A stretch of 64,000 nucleotides of DNA, taken from NCBI GenBank assembly GCA_003248775.1, contig QFQX01000008.1, positions 71,569 through 135,568 of the forward strand. The letters are read 5' to 3'. Origin of the DNA: Shinella sp. (GTDB lineage: Bacteria; Pseudomonadota; Alphaproteobacteria; Rhizobiales; Rhizobiaceae). Shown here piece by piece: positions 34,760-44,388 of this stretch (its first letter is position 1; the number at the start of each line of letters is the position of its first letter). The position numbers and the translations under genes were made by a program. Below the pieces are notes generated by a model, which was not told the DNA's origin, searched no databases, and saw only the letters and a program-made list of their open reading frames with translations.

Positions 34760-35017
34760 ATGGAACCGCGCCGCAACGAGATCGACGACATGATCGTGCA
34801 CGAGAAGATGCAGGCCGCGCTGGAATACCAGAACGAGGCGTGGGCCGATGGCATGGCCGACGGCATCGAACCGGAAATCATCGCGGATGCCGCGTTTGCG
34901 CTGGCCATGCGCGAGACCATCCGCATCCATGGCGAGGACGGCGCCGAGGCAATCCTCGAAGCCTTGCGGACCCGCATGCTGGCCGGCGAATTTTCTCCCG
35001 AGCGGCGCGTACAGTAA
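34760..35017 (+). CDS. Conserved 85-aa acidic protein, function unknown
   Basis: A small cytosolic protein, largely helical, starting MEPRRNEIDDMIVHEKMQ. AAGGAATAG lies upstream of the ATG at suitable distance. No domain recognised. It precedes the exported protein gene by 22 bp and may share its transcript. Confidence 0.7.
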   Translation: MEPRRNEIDDMIVHEKMQAALEYQNEAWADGMADGIEPEIIADAAFALAMRETIRIHGEDGAEAILEALRTRMLAGEFSPERRVQ

Positions 35018-35039
35018 CCAGAATACCAAAGGACGGACG

Positions 35040-35792
35040 ATGCAGATCGGACGTAAACTCAGGCGTAACGGCCTTGCGGCCATATTGGCCGTATCGATGG
35101 CCTTGTCCTCGGCGACATTGTGCGGAAATGCAGCCTTTGCACTTTCCGACATCAAGCAGTTGCCGGCGCCGCATAGCGAAGAGCAGCCCGGCGATAACCA
35201 ATCCTCCCCGGAGGAGACGCCGGAAACGGAGGCTCCCGCAGACGAGGCTCTGCCGGGGATTCCCTCCCCTGCTCCGCTGATCAACAAACCGCAGCAGGAT
35301 AAGGCAGCCGGCGCGGAAGAGCGGCCTCCGGAAGTCGTCTATGATATCAGCAAGGCGCCGGAAGCCGTGCGTCACCTGCGTGAACAGTTGATCGAGGCAG
35401 CCGCATCCGGCGACATCGAGCGGCTTCGTCCCTTCCTCAACCCAGGCCCCAATCAGACGCAGATCCTGATCGATGCGGATGAAGCCGATCCGGTCGCAAC
35501 GCTCAAGGGGCTTTCTGGCGATGATGACGGGATTGAGATCCTTTCAATCCTCATCGATGTGCTTTCCACCGGCTTTGTACATGTCAATGTCGGCACGCCG
35601 GAGGAAGCCTATGTCTGGCCCTACTTTGCCGAGAAGTCGCTGACATCGCTGACGCCGCCAGAGAAGGTGGAACTGTTGCGGATCGTTACCGCCGGCGACT
35701 ATGCCGACATGCAGGAGCAAGGAAACTACAACTTCTTCCGCGTCGGCATCTCTCCCGATGGCAAATGGAAGTTCTTCACCGCCGGCGACTGA
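35040..35792 (+). CDS. Exported protein of unknown function
   Basis: A 250-aa protein with a signal peptide (about residues 1-35: basic LRRNG, hydrophobic AAILAVSMALSSATL, end NAAFA). A Glu/Pro/Ala-rich linker follows to about residue 90, then a globular domain to the C terminus (EAVRHLREQLIEAAASGDIE ... GKWKFFTAGD). Likely periplasmic. The longer frame from 34848 overlaps the previous gene and is rejected. Family not recognised. Confidence 0.75.
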   Translation: MQIGRKLRRNGLAAILAVSMALSSATLCGNAAFALSDIKQLPAPHSEEQPGDNQSSPEETPETEAPADEALPGIPSPAPLINKPQQDKAAGAEERPPEVVYDISKAPEAVRHLREQLIEAAASGDIERLRPFLNPGPNQTQILIDADEADPVATLKGLSGDDDGIEILSILIDVLSTGFVHVNVGTPEEAYVWPYFAEKSLTSLTPPEKVELLRIVTAGDYADMQEQGNYNFFRVGISPDGKWKFFTAGD

Positions 35793-35910
35793 GGCCCGCC
35801 CCTTCTGCCATTCCCGTGGATCGTTTCGATTGAGACCAATGGAAACGATTCCCTTTTTCGGCCCGATGATCTACAGCATCGGGTAACGAGCAACCGGGAT
35901 TGGGACGACG

Positions 35911-36750
35911 ATGCCAGCCGCCTTCTTGCAAGACCGCTCCCTCATCCGCGTCAGTGGAGCGGACGCCGAGCACTTCCTTCAGAACCTCATCACCACCGAC
36001 ATCGAAGCCATGCCGGTCGGTGAAGCCCGACCAGGCGCCCTGCTGACGCCGCAGGGCAAGATCCTCTTCGATTTCCTGATCTGGCGCGACGGCCAAGCCT
36101 TCGTTCTGGAGACGGCATCGTCGCAGCTGGAAGGGCTGATAAAACGCCTTTCCATGTACAAGCTCCGGGCCGCGGTCACGATCGCCGGAGACCCGCAAGC
36201 CGGCGTCACCGTTTCCTGGGGCGAGGATATCGCCAGCGAAGGTGTCACCGATTTCCGCTTTGCCCGCGCCGACGTGGCATTGAAGCGTCAGCCGGGCGAA
36301 CACGGCGCCCACAATACGGCCGGTTACGATGCGCTGCGGATTCTCTCCGGCATTGTGGAATCCGGCCGTGACTACGCCCTTCAGGACGCCTTCCCGCATG
36401 ACATCCTGCTCGATCTTTCCGGTGGTGTCTCCTTCAAGAAGGGCTGTTATGTCGGACAGGAAGTGGTGTCGCGCATGCAGCATCGCGGCACTGCCCGCCG
36501 CCGCGTGGTGATCGTCACGGCGGAAGAAAGCCTGCCGCCGACGGGAACGGAACTCACCGCTCAGGACAAGCCGATCGGCGCGCTCGGCACCGTAACGGGC
36601 AATCGCGGCCTTGCCATCGTGCGCATCGACCGCGCCGGCGAAGCAATGAGCGCCGATGCCGGCATCCTCGCAGCCGACGTCCCGGTTACGCTTGCATTGC
36701 CCATCTGGAGCGGCCTCAGTTTTCCGACGAGCGCCTCAGAGGAGGCCTGA
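35911..36750 (+). CDS. ygfZ: Folate-binding protein YgfZ
   Basis: A 279-aa protein related to the glycine-cleavage T protein, needed in other bacteria for maturation or repair of certain Fe-S enzymes. The diagnostic K-G-C-Y-x-G-Q-E motif is in KKGCYVGQEVVSRMQHRG (about 173-190). First gene of a run of four packed genes (gap 2 bp to the next). An inverted repeat ATCGTTTC / GAAACGAT lies upstream at 35820-35849. Confidence 0.92.
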   Translation: MPAAFLQDRSLIRVSGADAEHFLQNLITTDIEAMPVGEARPGALLTPQGKILFDFLIWRDGQAFVLETASSQLEGLIKRLSMYKLRAAVTIAGDPQAGVTVSWGEDIASEGVTDFRFARADVALKRQPGEHGAHNTAGYDALRILSGIVESGRDYALQDAFPHDILLDLSGGVSFKKGCYVGQEVVSRMQHRGTARRRVVIVTAEESLPPTGTELTAQDKPIGALGTVTGNRGLAIVRIDRAGEAMSADAGILAADVPVTLALPIWSGLSFPTSASEEA

Positions 36751-36752
36751 AC

Positions 36753-37379
36753 ATGGCGGTCGGCGACAATTCGGGCCGTGCCTGGCAGCGCATGCTGTCC
36801 GGCCGACGGCTCGATCTTCTCGACCCGTCGCCGCTGGACGTGGAGATCACGGATATCGCTCACGGGCTGGCGCGCGTCGCCCGCTGGAACGGCCAGACCT
36901 CCGGCGACCATGCCTTTTCCGTCGCCCAGCACAGCCTGATCGTCGAGGATGTCTTCAGCCGCTGCAATCCCAGGGCGACGGCGGACGAGCAGCTGATGGC
37001 GTTGCTGCATGACGCGCCGGAATATGTGATCGGCGACATGATTTCCCCGTTCAAGGCGGTGGTCGGCGGCGGTTACGAGACCGTGGAGAAACGGCTCGAG
37101 GCTGCGATCCATCTGCGCTATGCGCTTCCTCCGCACCCCTCCGCGGACCTCAAGGGCCAGATCAAGAAAGCCGACCGTGTCTCCGCCTATTTCGAGGCGA
37201 CGGAACTCGCTGGCTTCTCCCAGAGCGAGGCAAAGAAATTCTTCGGCCAGCCGCGTGGTATCAGCCGCGACAGCCTGTCGATGGAACCGCTTCCGGCATT
37301 CAGGGCGCAGGCGCTGTTCCTTCGGCGTTTCGAGGAGATCGAATCTGCCCGCAGGCCCGGCGCGAAGGTGGCCCCATGA
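36753..37379 (+). CDS. HD-domain phosphohydrolase (YfbR-like)
   Basis: A 208-aa metal-dependent phosphohydrolase. Ligands of the HD fold are in QHSLIVEDV, ALLHDAPE and the Asp of KKADRVSAYFEATE. The pattern resembles YfbR 5'-deoxynucleotidases. It overlaps the next gene by 4 bp (ATGA). Substrate inferred only. Confidence 0.85.
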   Translation: MAVGDNSGRAWQRMLSGRRLDLLDPSPLDVEITDIAHGLARVARWNGQTSGDHAFSVAQHSLIVEDVFSRCNPRATADEQLMALLHDAPEYVIGDMISPFKAVVGGGYETVEKRLEAAIHLRYALPPHPSADLKGQIKKADRVSAYFEATELAGFSQSEAKKFFGQPRGISRDSLSMEPLPAFRAQALFLRRFEEIESARRPGAKVAP

Positions 37380-37909
37380 GCTACATCGTCGTTGCGCCGC
37401 TCTCCCGTATTGCCGAGATGGCCGTCCGCCACAAGGCGCGTGAAATGGTCAGCCTGATTGCCGAGGGGCAGGATTTTCATCGCCCGGCGGTGATTGCCGC
37501 CGAACGGCATCTGAAGCTCAAGATGAACGACATCAGCTTTGCCGGCACGGGCAATCTGATCGCGCCGCAGGAAGCCCATGTGCGGGAAATCATCGATTTC
37601 GCCCGTTCGTGGGACCGCACCGCACCTCTGCTCATCCATTGCTGGATGGGTGTATCCCGCTCACCGGCCGCAACCCTGATCGCAAGCCTCGCCGTTTCGC
37701 CCGATGAAGCTGACGATATCCTGGCAAAACGGCTCCGCGCGGCCTCTCCCTATGCCACACCGAATACCCGACTGATCGAGATCGGCGATGCTCTCCTCGG
37801 ACGCGGCGGAGCGCTGGTTCGCGCGGTCAAGGCGATCGGGCGCGGCGCGGATGCCGATGGCAATGCGCCATTCACCCTTGCCTTGCCGGAACAGGCGACA
37901 GCGCCATGA
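37376..37909 (+). CDS. Tyrosine/dual-specificity phosphatase-like protein
   Basis: A 177-aa protein of the Cys-phosphatase superfamily. The P-loop CX5R is HCWMGVSRSP with Cys89 and Arg95. Rhizobial homologues sit in similar operons. Substrate could be protein or a small phosphate ester. It overlaps both neighbours by 4 bp, so translational coupling with the HD hydrolase and the NadQ regulator is expected. Confidence 0.87.
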   Translation: MSYIVVAPLSRIAEMAVRHKAREMVSLIAEGQDFHRPAVIAAERHLKLKMNDISFAGTGNLIAPQEAHVREIIDFARSWDRTAPLLIHCWMGVSRSPAATLIASLAVSPDEADDILAKRLRAASPYATPNTRLIEIGDALLGRGGALVRAVKAIGRGADADGNAPFTLALPEQATAP

Positions 37910-38895
37910 CCGAAGGACCGACCAACGAACGACCTGCGGCAATCGAGATCGGCCTTAACGCGGCCATCGTCGCGGTAGCCGACCGCAGTCCTCGCCTGCT
38001 CGTCGTCAGCGATCCGGCAAGCCCGCTGGAGGCCCTGCCCTTCGGTCCTTTCGATCCATCGCGCCACCGTACGATGGAAGTGTCGCTGCGTACCACCGTC
38101 ACCACCCAGACGGCGCTGCATATGGGCTATATCGAACAGCTCTACACTTTCGGCGATCAAGGGCGGCACAAGATGCCGGGCGACAGCGGCATGCATGTCG
38201 TGTCTGTCGGCTATCTGGCCCTGACCCGCATGGATCCCGCTCGCCACGACAGCCTGCATGCCGCCGGCGTTCACTGGCGGGACTGGTATGGCTACCTGCC
38301 GTGGGAAGACTGGCGTCGCGGACGCCCTGCCATACTCGATCAGGTGATCCTGCCTGCCCTTTCCGTCTGGGCCGAAGAAGCGCCGGTGGAAGACAGCGAC
38401 ACGATGCGTCCCTCGCGCAAATCCCGCCTGAAACTCGCCTTCGGCCTCGATGACTTCCCGTTCGACGAGGAACGGGTTCTGGAGCGCTACGAACTGCTTT
38501 ACGAAGCAGGACTGATCGATGAGGCGGTTCTGGACAAGCGGGTCGCATCCCGTCGGGTTGCCGTTCCTCTGGGCACGCCGATGCGTTTCGACCATCGCCG
38601 GATCGCAGCGACGGCGCTCGCGAGGCTGCGCAGCAAGATCAAGTACCGGCCGGTGGTGTTCGAACTCATGCCGCCGGAATTTACCCTGACGGACCTGCAG
38701 GCAACGGTGGAGGCGATCTCCGGGCGGCATCTGCACAAGCAGAATTTCCGCCGTCTGGTCGAGGGTGCCGAACTGGTCGAGCCGACGGGCGGAACGCAGG
38801 CAGCCACGGGCGGCCGTCCCGCGGCCCTCTTCCGTTTCCGCCGGCAGATCCTCGAGGAACGCCCGGCTCCGGGCCTCAAGGTCGGCGGACGCTAA
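37906..38895 (+). CDS. nadQ: NAD biosynthesis regulator NadQ (COG4111 type)
   Basis: A 329-aa regulator. The N-terminal Nudix-like domain (about 14-160) has the family stretch LHMGYIEQLYTFGDQGRH and VVSVGYLALTR but no catalytic Nudix box, so it should sense rather than cleave. A C-terminal winged helix (about 235-310) contains FELMPPEFTLTDLQATVEAI. I recall this family as the alphaproteobacterial repressor of nadABC. nadABC lie 5.5 kb away with a matching palindrome at 44389. Last of four overlapping genes. Confidence 0.82.
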   Translation: MTEGPTNERPAAIEIGLNAAIVAVADRSPRLLVVSDPASPLEALPFGPFDPSRHRTMEVSLRTTVTTQTALHMGYIEQLYTFGDQGRHKMPGDSGMHVVSVGYLALTRMDPARHDSLHAAGVHWRDWYGYLPWEDWRRGRPAILDQVILPALSVWAEEAPVEDSDTMRPSRKSRLKLAFGLDDFPFDEERVLERYELLYEAGLIDEAVLDKRVASRRVAVPLGTPMRFDHRRIAATALARLRSKIKYRPVVFELMPPEFTLTDLQATVEAISGRHLHKQNFRRLVEGAELVEPTGGTQAATGGRPAALFRFRRQILEERPAPGLKVGGR

Positions 38896-38996
38896 GCGAA
38901 CCGCGCCAGCCGCCATGACACGGACAAAAGCTTGACCTGACAATCCTCTGCTCCATGTAGCCCCTTTTGAAGAGGCAAAAAGGAGCAATTCGGGCA

Positions 38997-39815
38997 ATGG
39001 AACAGCAGGCTTCGGAGGTCATTCTCGCAACGCAGGCGGCTCTCAGTCAGGCGAGCCAATTGGCAGTGCAATATTCATTCTCCATCGTCGGAGCCCTGCT
39101 TCTCCTGATCCTCGGTTGGACCCTTGCATCGGCCCTCAGCGGCTGGGCTCACACCGGGTTGCGGCATGTGCGTGGGATCGACGAGACGCTTGCGAGCTTC
39201 TTCGCGAACGTGCTGCGCTACGCACTGCTGCTGCTGGTGTTCGTGACGGTGCTCGGCCAGTTCGGGGTGCAGACGGCGTCAATCATCGCGGCGATTGGTG
39301 CTGCGGGTCTCGCCATCGGTCTGGCCCTGCAGGGCACGCTGCAGAACATCGCCGCAGGCATCATGCTTCTGGTACTCAGGCCGTTTCGTGTCGGGGAATA
39401 TATCGAGACCGGTACTCTTTCCGGCGTGGTTCTTGAGATCGGCCTCTTCGCCACGGAACTGAAAACGCCCGACGGCCTCTACCGGCTTGCGCCGAACTCC
39501 ACCCTCTGGAACGTGCCGATCACCAATTTCAGCAGGATGCCGACCCGACGTTTCGAATTGAAGATCGGCATAGGCTATGACGACGATGTCGAGCTTGCCG
39601 AAAAGATCATGAGGGGTCACGCAGAGGGCGACAGGCGCGTCCTGTCCAGCCCTAAGGTGGAAACCTTCGTCAGCGAACTCAACGACACGTCCGTCGTGGT
39701 CGGCATGCGGTATTGGACGCAGGCGCCGGACTTCTGGCCGGTCTCGCGCGAAATCATCAGGCAGGTCAGGCAATCACTCAAGGACAATGGCCTGAGATCC
39801 GGGCCCAACAGCTGA
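38997..39815 (+). CDS. MscS-family mechanosensitive channel
   Basis: A 272-aa small-conductance channel. Three transmembrane helices (about 25-45, 65-85, 90-120), the pore-lining helix rich in Ala/Gly (IGAAGLAIGLALQGTLQNIAAG), then the beta domain (RPFRVGEYIETGTLSGVV) and the C-terminal alpha/beta domain. It would release solutes on hypo-osmotic shock. AGGAG lies 11 bp before ATG 38997. A TTGACC at 38932 may mark its promoter. Confidence 0.93.
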   Translation: MEQQASEVILATQAALSQASQLAVQYSFSIVGALLLLILGWTLASALSGWAHTGLRHVRGIDETLASFFANVLRYALLLLVFVTVLGQFGVQTASIIAAIGAAGLAIGLALQGTLQNIAAGIMLLVLRPFRVGEYIETGTLSGVVLEIGLFATELKTPDGLYRLAPNSTLWNVPITNFSRMPTRRFELKIGIGYDDDVELAEKIMRGHAEGDRRVLSSPKVETFVSELNDTSVVVGMRYWTQAPDFWPVSREIIRQVRQSLKDNGLRSGPNS

Positions 39816-39882
39816 CCACCCCGGCGCTCAGCCCGCATCGACGGACTGGAGCATGGTGTTTCTAAACCAGTCTGCCCGCCGT

Positions 39883-40473
39883 TCAGACGGTTGCCCGCAC
39901 GGTGGTTTCCGTATCGTTGATATCGCCAGCAGCATTGGCCTGATAGGCGGCGATGACCGTCTGCATTTCCGCAAGAACGTCCAGAAGACTGACAGTATCG
40001 CCATCCTCGTCTTCCGCGGCGGACGAGACGCCTTCCGGCCGGTTGGCTTCCATTGCCGTGACGAACTGGCTCTCGCTGAGCGACCCGGTCCCCTGGGTAT
40101 CGAGTTCGGCAAAGAGTGCGGCGGCGTCCTCCTCGCTCATGTCGCCGGGGCGGGCCGCGACATACTCGGCCTGCGTCACGGAGCCATCGCCATCGGCATC
40201 GATTGCGGCGAAGAGTTCCTGCGGGGAAGGCTTTTCCTCGAACCCGCCGTCCTCCGATCCGGCGAGCAGCATCGCCATCACGCCGCCGGTAACCTGGGAC
40301 GAAACGCCAGTGGCGGCGTTTTCACTTTGCACGGTCGGGTCCTGTGTACGCTTGGCCTCGGAAGCTGCCGCGACTTCATCGGCGCTCACCACGCCGTCGC
40401 TATTGGTGTCGAGATAGCCAAGTGACGTAGAATATGTGTTTGCGCCGCTGACAGGCAAAGAAATACTAGCCAT
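39883..40473 (-). CDS. EF-hand domain protein
   Basis: A 196-aa acidic protein with calcium-binding loops DTNSDGVVSADE (about 22-33) and DADGDGSVTQAE (about 93-104), and a weaker third loop DTQGTGSLSESQ. No signal peptide is visible (start MASISLPVSGAN). GGGGC lies 7 bp before ATG 40473. It could be a calcium sensor or buffer; exact role unknown. Convergent with mscS. Confidence 0.85.
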   Translation of the reverse strand: MASISLPVSGANTYSTSLGYLDTNSDGVVSADEVAAASEAKRTQDPTVQSENAATGVSSQVTGGVMAMLLAGSEDGGFEEKPSPQELFAAIDADGDGSVTQAEYVAARPGDMSEEDAAALFAELDTQGTGSLSESQFVTAMEANRPEGVSSAAEDEDGDTVSLLDVLAEMQTVIAAYQANAAGDINDTETTVRATV

Positions 40474-40712
40474 ACAAAGCCCCATAATATTACTGGAAAA
40501 AGTCTGTATCCACAGCACGCAATACAAAACCGCGGATGTTTATAGGCTAAGAGATTCGTTTCAGACGGTCAAAAACCAATAATTATCTACAACAAGTAGT
40601 TTGCGAACTTTCGTAGGAACTTCAACGCATTGAAAGCTCTTCAAGATTTCGCAGCTGCTAACAGGTTCTCCCAAGATGGGTAGTGGCGACCGTCATGAAA
40701 AATTATCAATTA

Positions 40713-41618
40713 TCAGCGGATTTCCACATCCAGACCGATATCGAGCGTCGGCGCGGCCATGGTTATCTTCGAGGTGGAGATGAAATCGACCCCTGTTTCG
40801 GCGATTGCGCGGATGGTCTGAAGGTTGACGTTGCCGGAAGCCTCCAGAATCACACGTCCCGGAGCCGCCGCATAATCAACCAGAGAAAACCCACCATGAG
40901 TGCGGTTGATTTCCACAGCTTCGCGCAGCAGGTCGGGACCCATGTTATCCAGCAAGATGGCATCCGGTCGCGCGCCGAGCCCTTCCTTCATCTGATCGAG
41001 ATTATCGACCTCCACCTCGATCCGGACGAGATGGCCGGCATAGGCACGGGCAGCACGGATTGCTTGAGCGACACCGCCTGCAACTGCGATGTGGTTGTCC
41101 TTGATGAGGATGGCGTCATCCAGACCGAAACGGTGGTTGGAACCGCCGCCGAGCCGGACAGCGTATTTCTCCACCGCGCGCAGACCCGGCAGCGTCTTGC
41201 GGGTGCAGGTGACGCGCGCGGTGGTATGGGCGATCTCATCGGCGAAGCGCGCGGTGTAGGAGGCGACGCCGGAAAGGTGCATCAGGAAGTTCAGCGCCAC
41301 ACGCTCCGCCGAAAGAATGGAGCGAGCCGACCCCTCGACATGGATCAGCGACGTGCCTGGCGCCACCCGGTCGCCATCGGACACCAGCGCATGGAAGGCA
41401 ACGGAGGGATCGACAAGGCGGAAGGCGACGCGGGCAAGCTCAATGCCGGCGATCACGCCATTCTCGCGACTATTGAGAGCGGCCTTCGCGGTCTTTTCCG
41501 GGCCGATGGTCGCGTAGGTGGTGATGTCGCCTGCGCGTCCGAGATCCTCCAGCAACGCTGCCTTGACGATATCCTCCGCCATCAGCGGCGAGAGGACTGG
41601 GCGAAAGGGCTGGGTCAT
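40713..41618 (-). CDS. nadC: Quinolinate phosphoribosyltransferase
   Basis: A 301-aa enzyme converting quinolinate and PRPP to nicotinate mononucleotide. Characteristic stretches: ERVALNFLMHLSGVAS, CTRKTLPGLRAVEKYAVRLGGGSNHR, ILIKDNHI and DNMGPDLL. The true start is MTQPFRP at 41618; the same frame stays open much further upstream only as a shadow of nadB. Third gene of the nadABC operon, 17 bp after nadB. Confidence 0.95.
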   Translation of the reverse strand: MTQPFRPVLSPLMAEDIVKAALLEDLGRAGDITTYATIGPEKTAKAALNSRENGVIAGIELARVAFRLVDPSVAFHALVSDGDRVAPGTSLIHVEGSARSILSAERVALNFLMHLSGVASYTARFADEIAHTTARVTCTRKTLPGLRAVEKYAVRLGGGSNHRFGLDDAILIKDNHIAVAGGVAQAIRAARAYAGHLVRIEVEVDNLDQMKEGLGARPDAILLDNMGPDLLREAVEINRTHGGFSLVDYAAAPGRVILEASGNVNLQTIRAIAETGVDFISTSKITMAAPTLDIGLDVEIR

Positions 41619-41635
41619 GGCAATATCCTCAGGGC

Positions 41636-43234
41636 TCAGCCGGCAAGTTCGGCAGCGATACGGTCGGCATCCTTCAGCGTGATGAAGGTCCGATGGCGGA
41701 AGGCCTCGCGCGGCTCGGGGCAATCCGAACGGTAATGCCCACCCCGGCTTTCCTCGCGCAGATAGGCGGCGGTGGCGATAAGCTTTGCAGTTGTCGCCAT
41801 ATTGGCGAAGCGGACGCGGGTTCGCCCCCGCTCCTCTTCCAGCGCGACGATTTCGCGGATGAGCGTCTTCAGCCCCTCGCCCGTGCGAATGACGCCGGCA
41901 TTGGCGGACATCAGCCGGCGCAGCTTCATGAGCTGCGGGCTGTCTTCCAGCGTTACCAGATCGTCGCTTTCTCCGGCGCTCTTCGGCCATTCGTAGAGGC
42001 GCGGCTCCGGCATCATGCCCTTGATGTTCTCGGCGATCCGCGCCGCGAAGACCACTGCTTCCAGAAGCGAGTTCGAGGCAAGACGATTGGCGCCGTGGAC
42101 GCCGGTCGACGTCACCTCGCCGGCCGCCCACAGGCCGTCGATGCTGGTCCGGCCATCGGCATCCACCAGAACGCCGCCCATGTGGTAATGCACCGCCGGC
42201 GCAATCGGGATGGGCTGCGTAACCGGATCGATGCCCGCCTCCATGCAGGACGCGTAGACGGTCGGGAAAAGCTCCGGGAAATGTGCGCCGACCGCCTTCG
42301 TGCAATCGAGGAAAGCGCCGCGGCCCGCCTGAACCTCGGCAAAGACGCCGCGCGCCACGACATCGCGAGGGGCAAGCTCGGCATCGGAATGCAGGTCGGT
42401 CATGAAGCGGTGACCGGCGCGATTGACCAGCGTGGCGCCGTCGCCGCGCAGGGCCTCGGTCGCGAGCGGGGCCGGATCGCGACCGATGTCGATCGCCGTC
42501 GGGTGGAACTGAACGAATTCCGGGTCGGCGATCACGGCGCCGATCCTTGCCGCCATGCCGACGCCGGCACCGCGAGCTTCGGTGGGATTGGTCGTGACCT
42601 GATAAAGATGGCCGACGCCACCGGAGCAAAGCACCACCGCACGCGCAGGAAAGGCGACGCGGGTCTTGGACTGGCCGGCATCCGGGCGGGCGATGACGCC
42701 GGAAACGAAGCGGCCCTCGGAGATCAGCTCCTCGACCACATAGCCTTCCATCACGCGGATCGACGGCGTCCTGCGCACGGTGGCAATCAGAGCCTCCATG
42801 ATCGCCTTGCCGGCGCGGTCACCCTTCACCCGCACGATGCGGCGCTCGGAATGGGCGGCCTCGCGCGACAGCAGGAGTTGGCCTTCGATATCCCGATCGA
42901 AGGGAACGCCATAGGCGAGCAGATCGCGAATACGGTCCGGCCCTTCTGAAATCATCAGGCGGGCCATCTTCTCATCGACCGTTCCGGCACCGGCAACGAC
43001 TGTGTCGGCCAGGTGCTTGTCGAAGGTATCGCCCTCGCTCATGGCCGCGGCAATGCCGCCTTGCGCCCAGGCGGACGAGGCGCCAAAACCGATCGGGGCG
43101 GCGGCCAGAACCGTCACCGGACGAGGCGCGAGCTTCAGCGCGCAGAACAGGCCGGCAAGTCCGCCGCCGATGATGACGATATCGTCGATACCCTGCCAGG
43201 ATTGCGGGCGGATGGATTCGGTATTGCTGGGCAT
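41636..43234 (-). CDS. nadB: L-aspartate oxidase
   Basis: A 532-aa FAD enzyme making iminoaspartate for quinolinate. The FAD-binding IVIIGGGLAGLFCALKL is at the N terminus; the succinate-dehydrogenase-like SSAWAQGGIAAAMSEGD, FVQFHPTAID and THE-type active-site region (HYHMGGVLVD) are present. The C-terminal helical domain has GGHYRSDCPE. Either ATG 43234 or ATG 43243 could be used; GGAG spacing favours 43234. Operon with nadA and nadC. Confidence 0.95.
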   Translation of the reverse strand: MPSNTESIRPQSWQGIDDIVIIGGGLAGLFCALKLAPRPVTVLAAAPIGFGASSAWAQGGIAAAMSEGDTFDKHLADTVVAGAGTVDEKMARLMISEGPDRIRDLLAYGVPFDRDIEGQLLLSREAAHSERRIVRVKGDRAGKAIMEALIATVRRTPSIRVMEGYVVEELISEGRFVSGVIARPDAGQSKTRVAFPARAVVLCSGGVGHLYQVTTNPTEARGAGVGMAARIGAVIADPEFVQFHPTAIDIGRDPAPLATEALRGDGATLVNRAGHRFMTDLHSDAELAPRDVVARGVFAEVQAGRGAFLDCTKAVGAHFPELFPTVYASCMEAGIDPVTQPIPIAPAVHYHMGGVLVDADGRTSIDGLWAAGEVTSTGVHGANRLASNSLLEAVVFAARIAENIKGMMPEPRLYEWPKSAGESDDLVTLEDSPQLMKLRRLMSANAGVIRTGEGLKTLIREIVALEEERGRTRVRFANMATTAKLIATAAYLREESRGGHYRSDCPEPREAFRHRTFITLKDADRIAAELAG

Positions 43235-43280
43235 GCGGCACATTTCTCCGGCCTGCGCCGGCCTTCCTGTCTCGTCGGAC

Positions 43281-44360
43281 CTACTGCTTCAAGTTCACCA
43301 TGCGCTCGACCGCCAAACGCGCGCGGTCCGCGATTGCCGGATCGACGAGCACCTCCTCCGTCATGAACAGAAGGCTGTCGAGGATCTTGGGCAGGGTTAT
43401 CCGCTTCATGTGCGGACAGAGATTGCACGGCTTGACGAAATTGACGTCCGGCACCTCGGCCTGAATGTTGGAGGCCATGGAGCATTCGGTGACCAGCAGC
43501 ACGCGACCGGGGCGGCGCGTCTTGACGTAGTCGATCATGCCGGACGTCGAGCCGGCATAGTCGGATACGGCCAGCACGCTCGGATGGCACTCCGGATGGG
43601 CAACGATCTCGATGGAGGGATCGGCAGCCTTGTATTCCAGAAGCTCCTCGGCGGTGAAGCGCTCATGCACCTCGCAATGGCCCTTCCAGGTGAGGATCTT
43701 CTTGTTCGTCTTCTTGGCGACGTTCATCGCCAGATATTCGTCAGGGATGCAAAGCACCGTGTCCGCCTCGAGGCTATCGACCACGGCCACGGCGTTGGAC
43801 GAGGTGCAGCAGATATCGGTTTCTGCCTTCACGTCCGCAGAGGTGTTGACGTAGGTCACAACCGGCACGCCGGGATAGCGTTCCTTCAGGGCGCGGACAT
43901 CGGCGCCGGTGATCGATTCCGACAGCGAGCATCCGGCAAGACCGTCGGGAATCAGCACCGTCTTCTGCGGATTGAGCAGCTTCGAGGTCTCGGCCATGAA
44001 GTGCACACCGCACTGGACGATGACCTCCGCATCGACGCGGGTGGCATCGCGCGCCAGCTGCAAGGAGTCACCGGTGATGTCGGCAACGCAATGGAAGATC
44101 TCGGGCGTCTGGTAGTTATGCGCCAGAATGACCGCGCCGCGCTCCTTTTTCAGCCGGTTGATGGCGTGGATGTAAGGCGCAAAAACCGGCCATTCGATCG
44201 CGGGGATGAAATCCTTCACACGCTCGTAGAGATGCGCCGTCTCCTTTGCGACAGCCGGGGTGTAAGCGAGATCAGGACGTTCCAGCACGCCGAAGCGCTC
44301 CGCCGCCGTCTGCAAGGAAAGCGCCTTGCCCGCGTTTCCGGGTTGCGTGGCATGCTGCAT
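43281..44360 (-). CDS. nadA: Quinolinate synthase A
   Basis: A 359-aa [4Fe-4S] enzyme joining iminoaspartate and dihydroxyacetone phosphate to quinolinate. It has the three-repeat fold and conserved cysteines in QCGVHFM, ICCTSSNA and KPCNLCPHM. LAHNYQTPEI and GHCEVHERF are typical. GAGGAGG lies just upstream of the start. First gene of nadABC, with a NadQ-like operator in its promoter. Confidence 0.95.
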   Translation of the reverse strand: MQHATQPGNAGKALSLQTAAERFGVLERPDLAYTPAVAKETAHLYERVKDFIPAIEWPVFAPYIHAINRLKKERGAVILAHNYQTPEIFHCVADITGDSLQLARDATRVDAEVIVQCGVHFMAETSKLLNPQKTVLIPDGLAGCSLSESITGADVRALKERYPGVPVVTYVNTSADVKAETDICCTSSNAVAVVDSLEADTVLCIPDEYLAMNVAKKTNKKILTWKGHCEVHERFTAEELLEYKAADPSIEIVAHPECHPSVLAVSDYAGSTSGMIDYVKTRRPGRVLLVTECSMASNIQAEVPDVNFVKPCNLCPHMKRITLPKILDSLLFMTEEVLVDPAIADRARLAVERMVNLKQ

Positions 44361-44388
44361 CTCGACCTCCTCACCGTATCAAACGGTG

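Noticed and set aside
41619..42629. Upstream extension of the nadC frame
   Set aside because: The extension overlaps nadB in another frame and is Arg-rich; homology-like nadC sequence starts at 41618.
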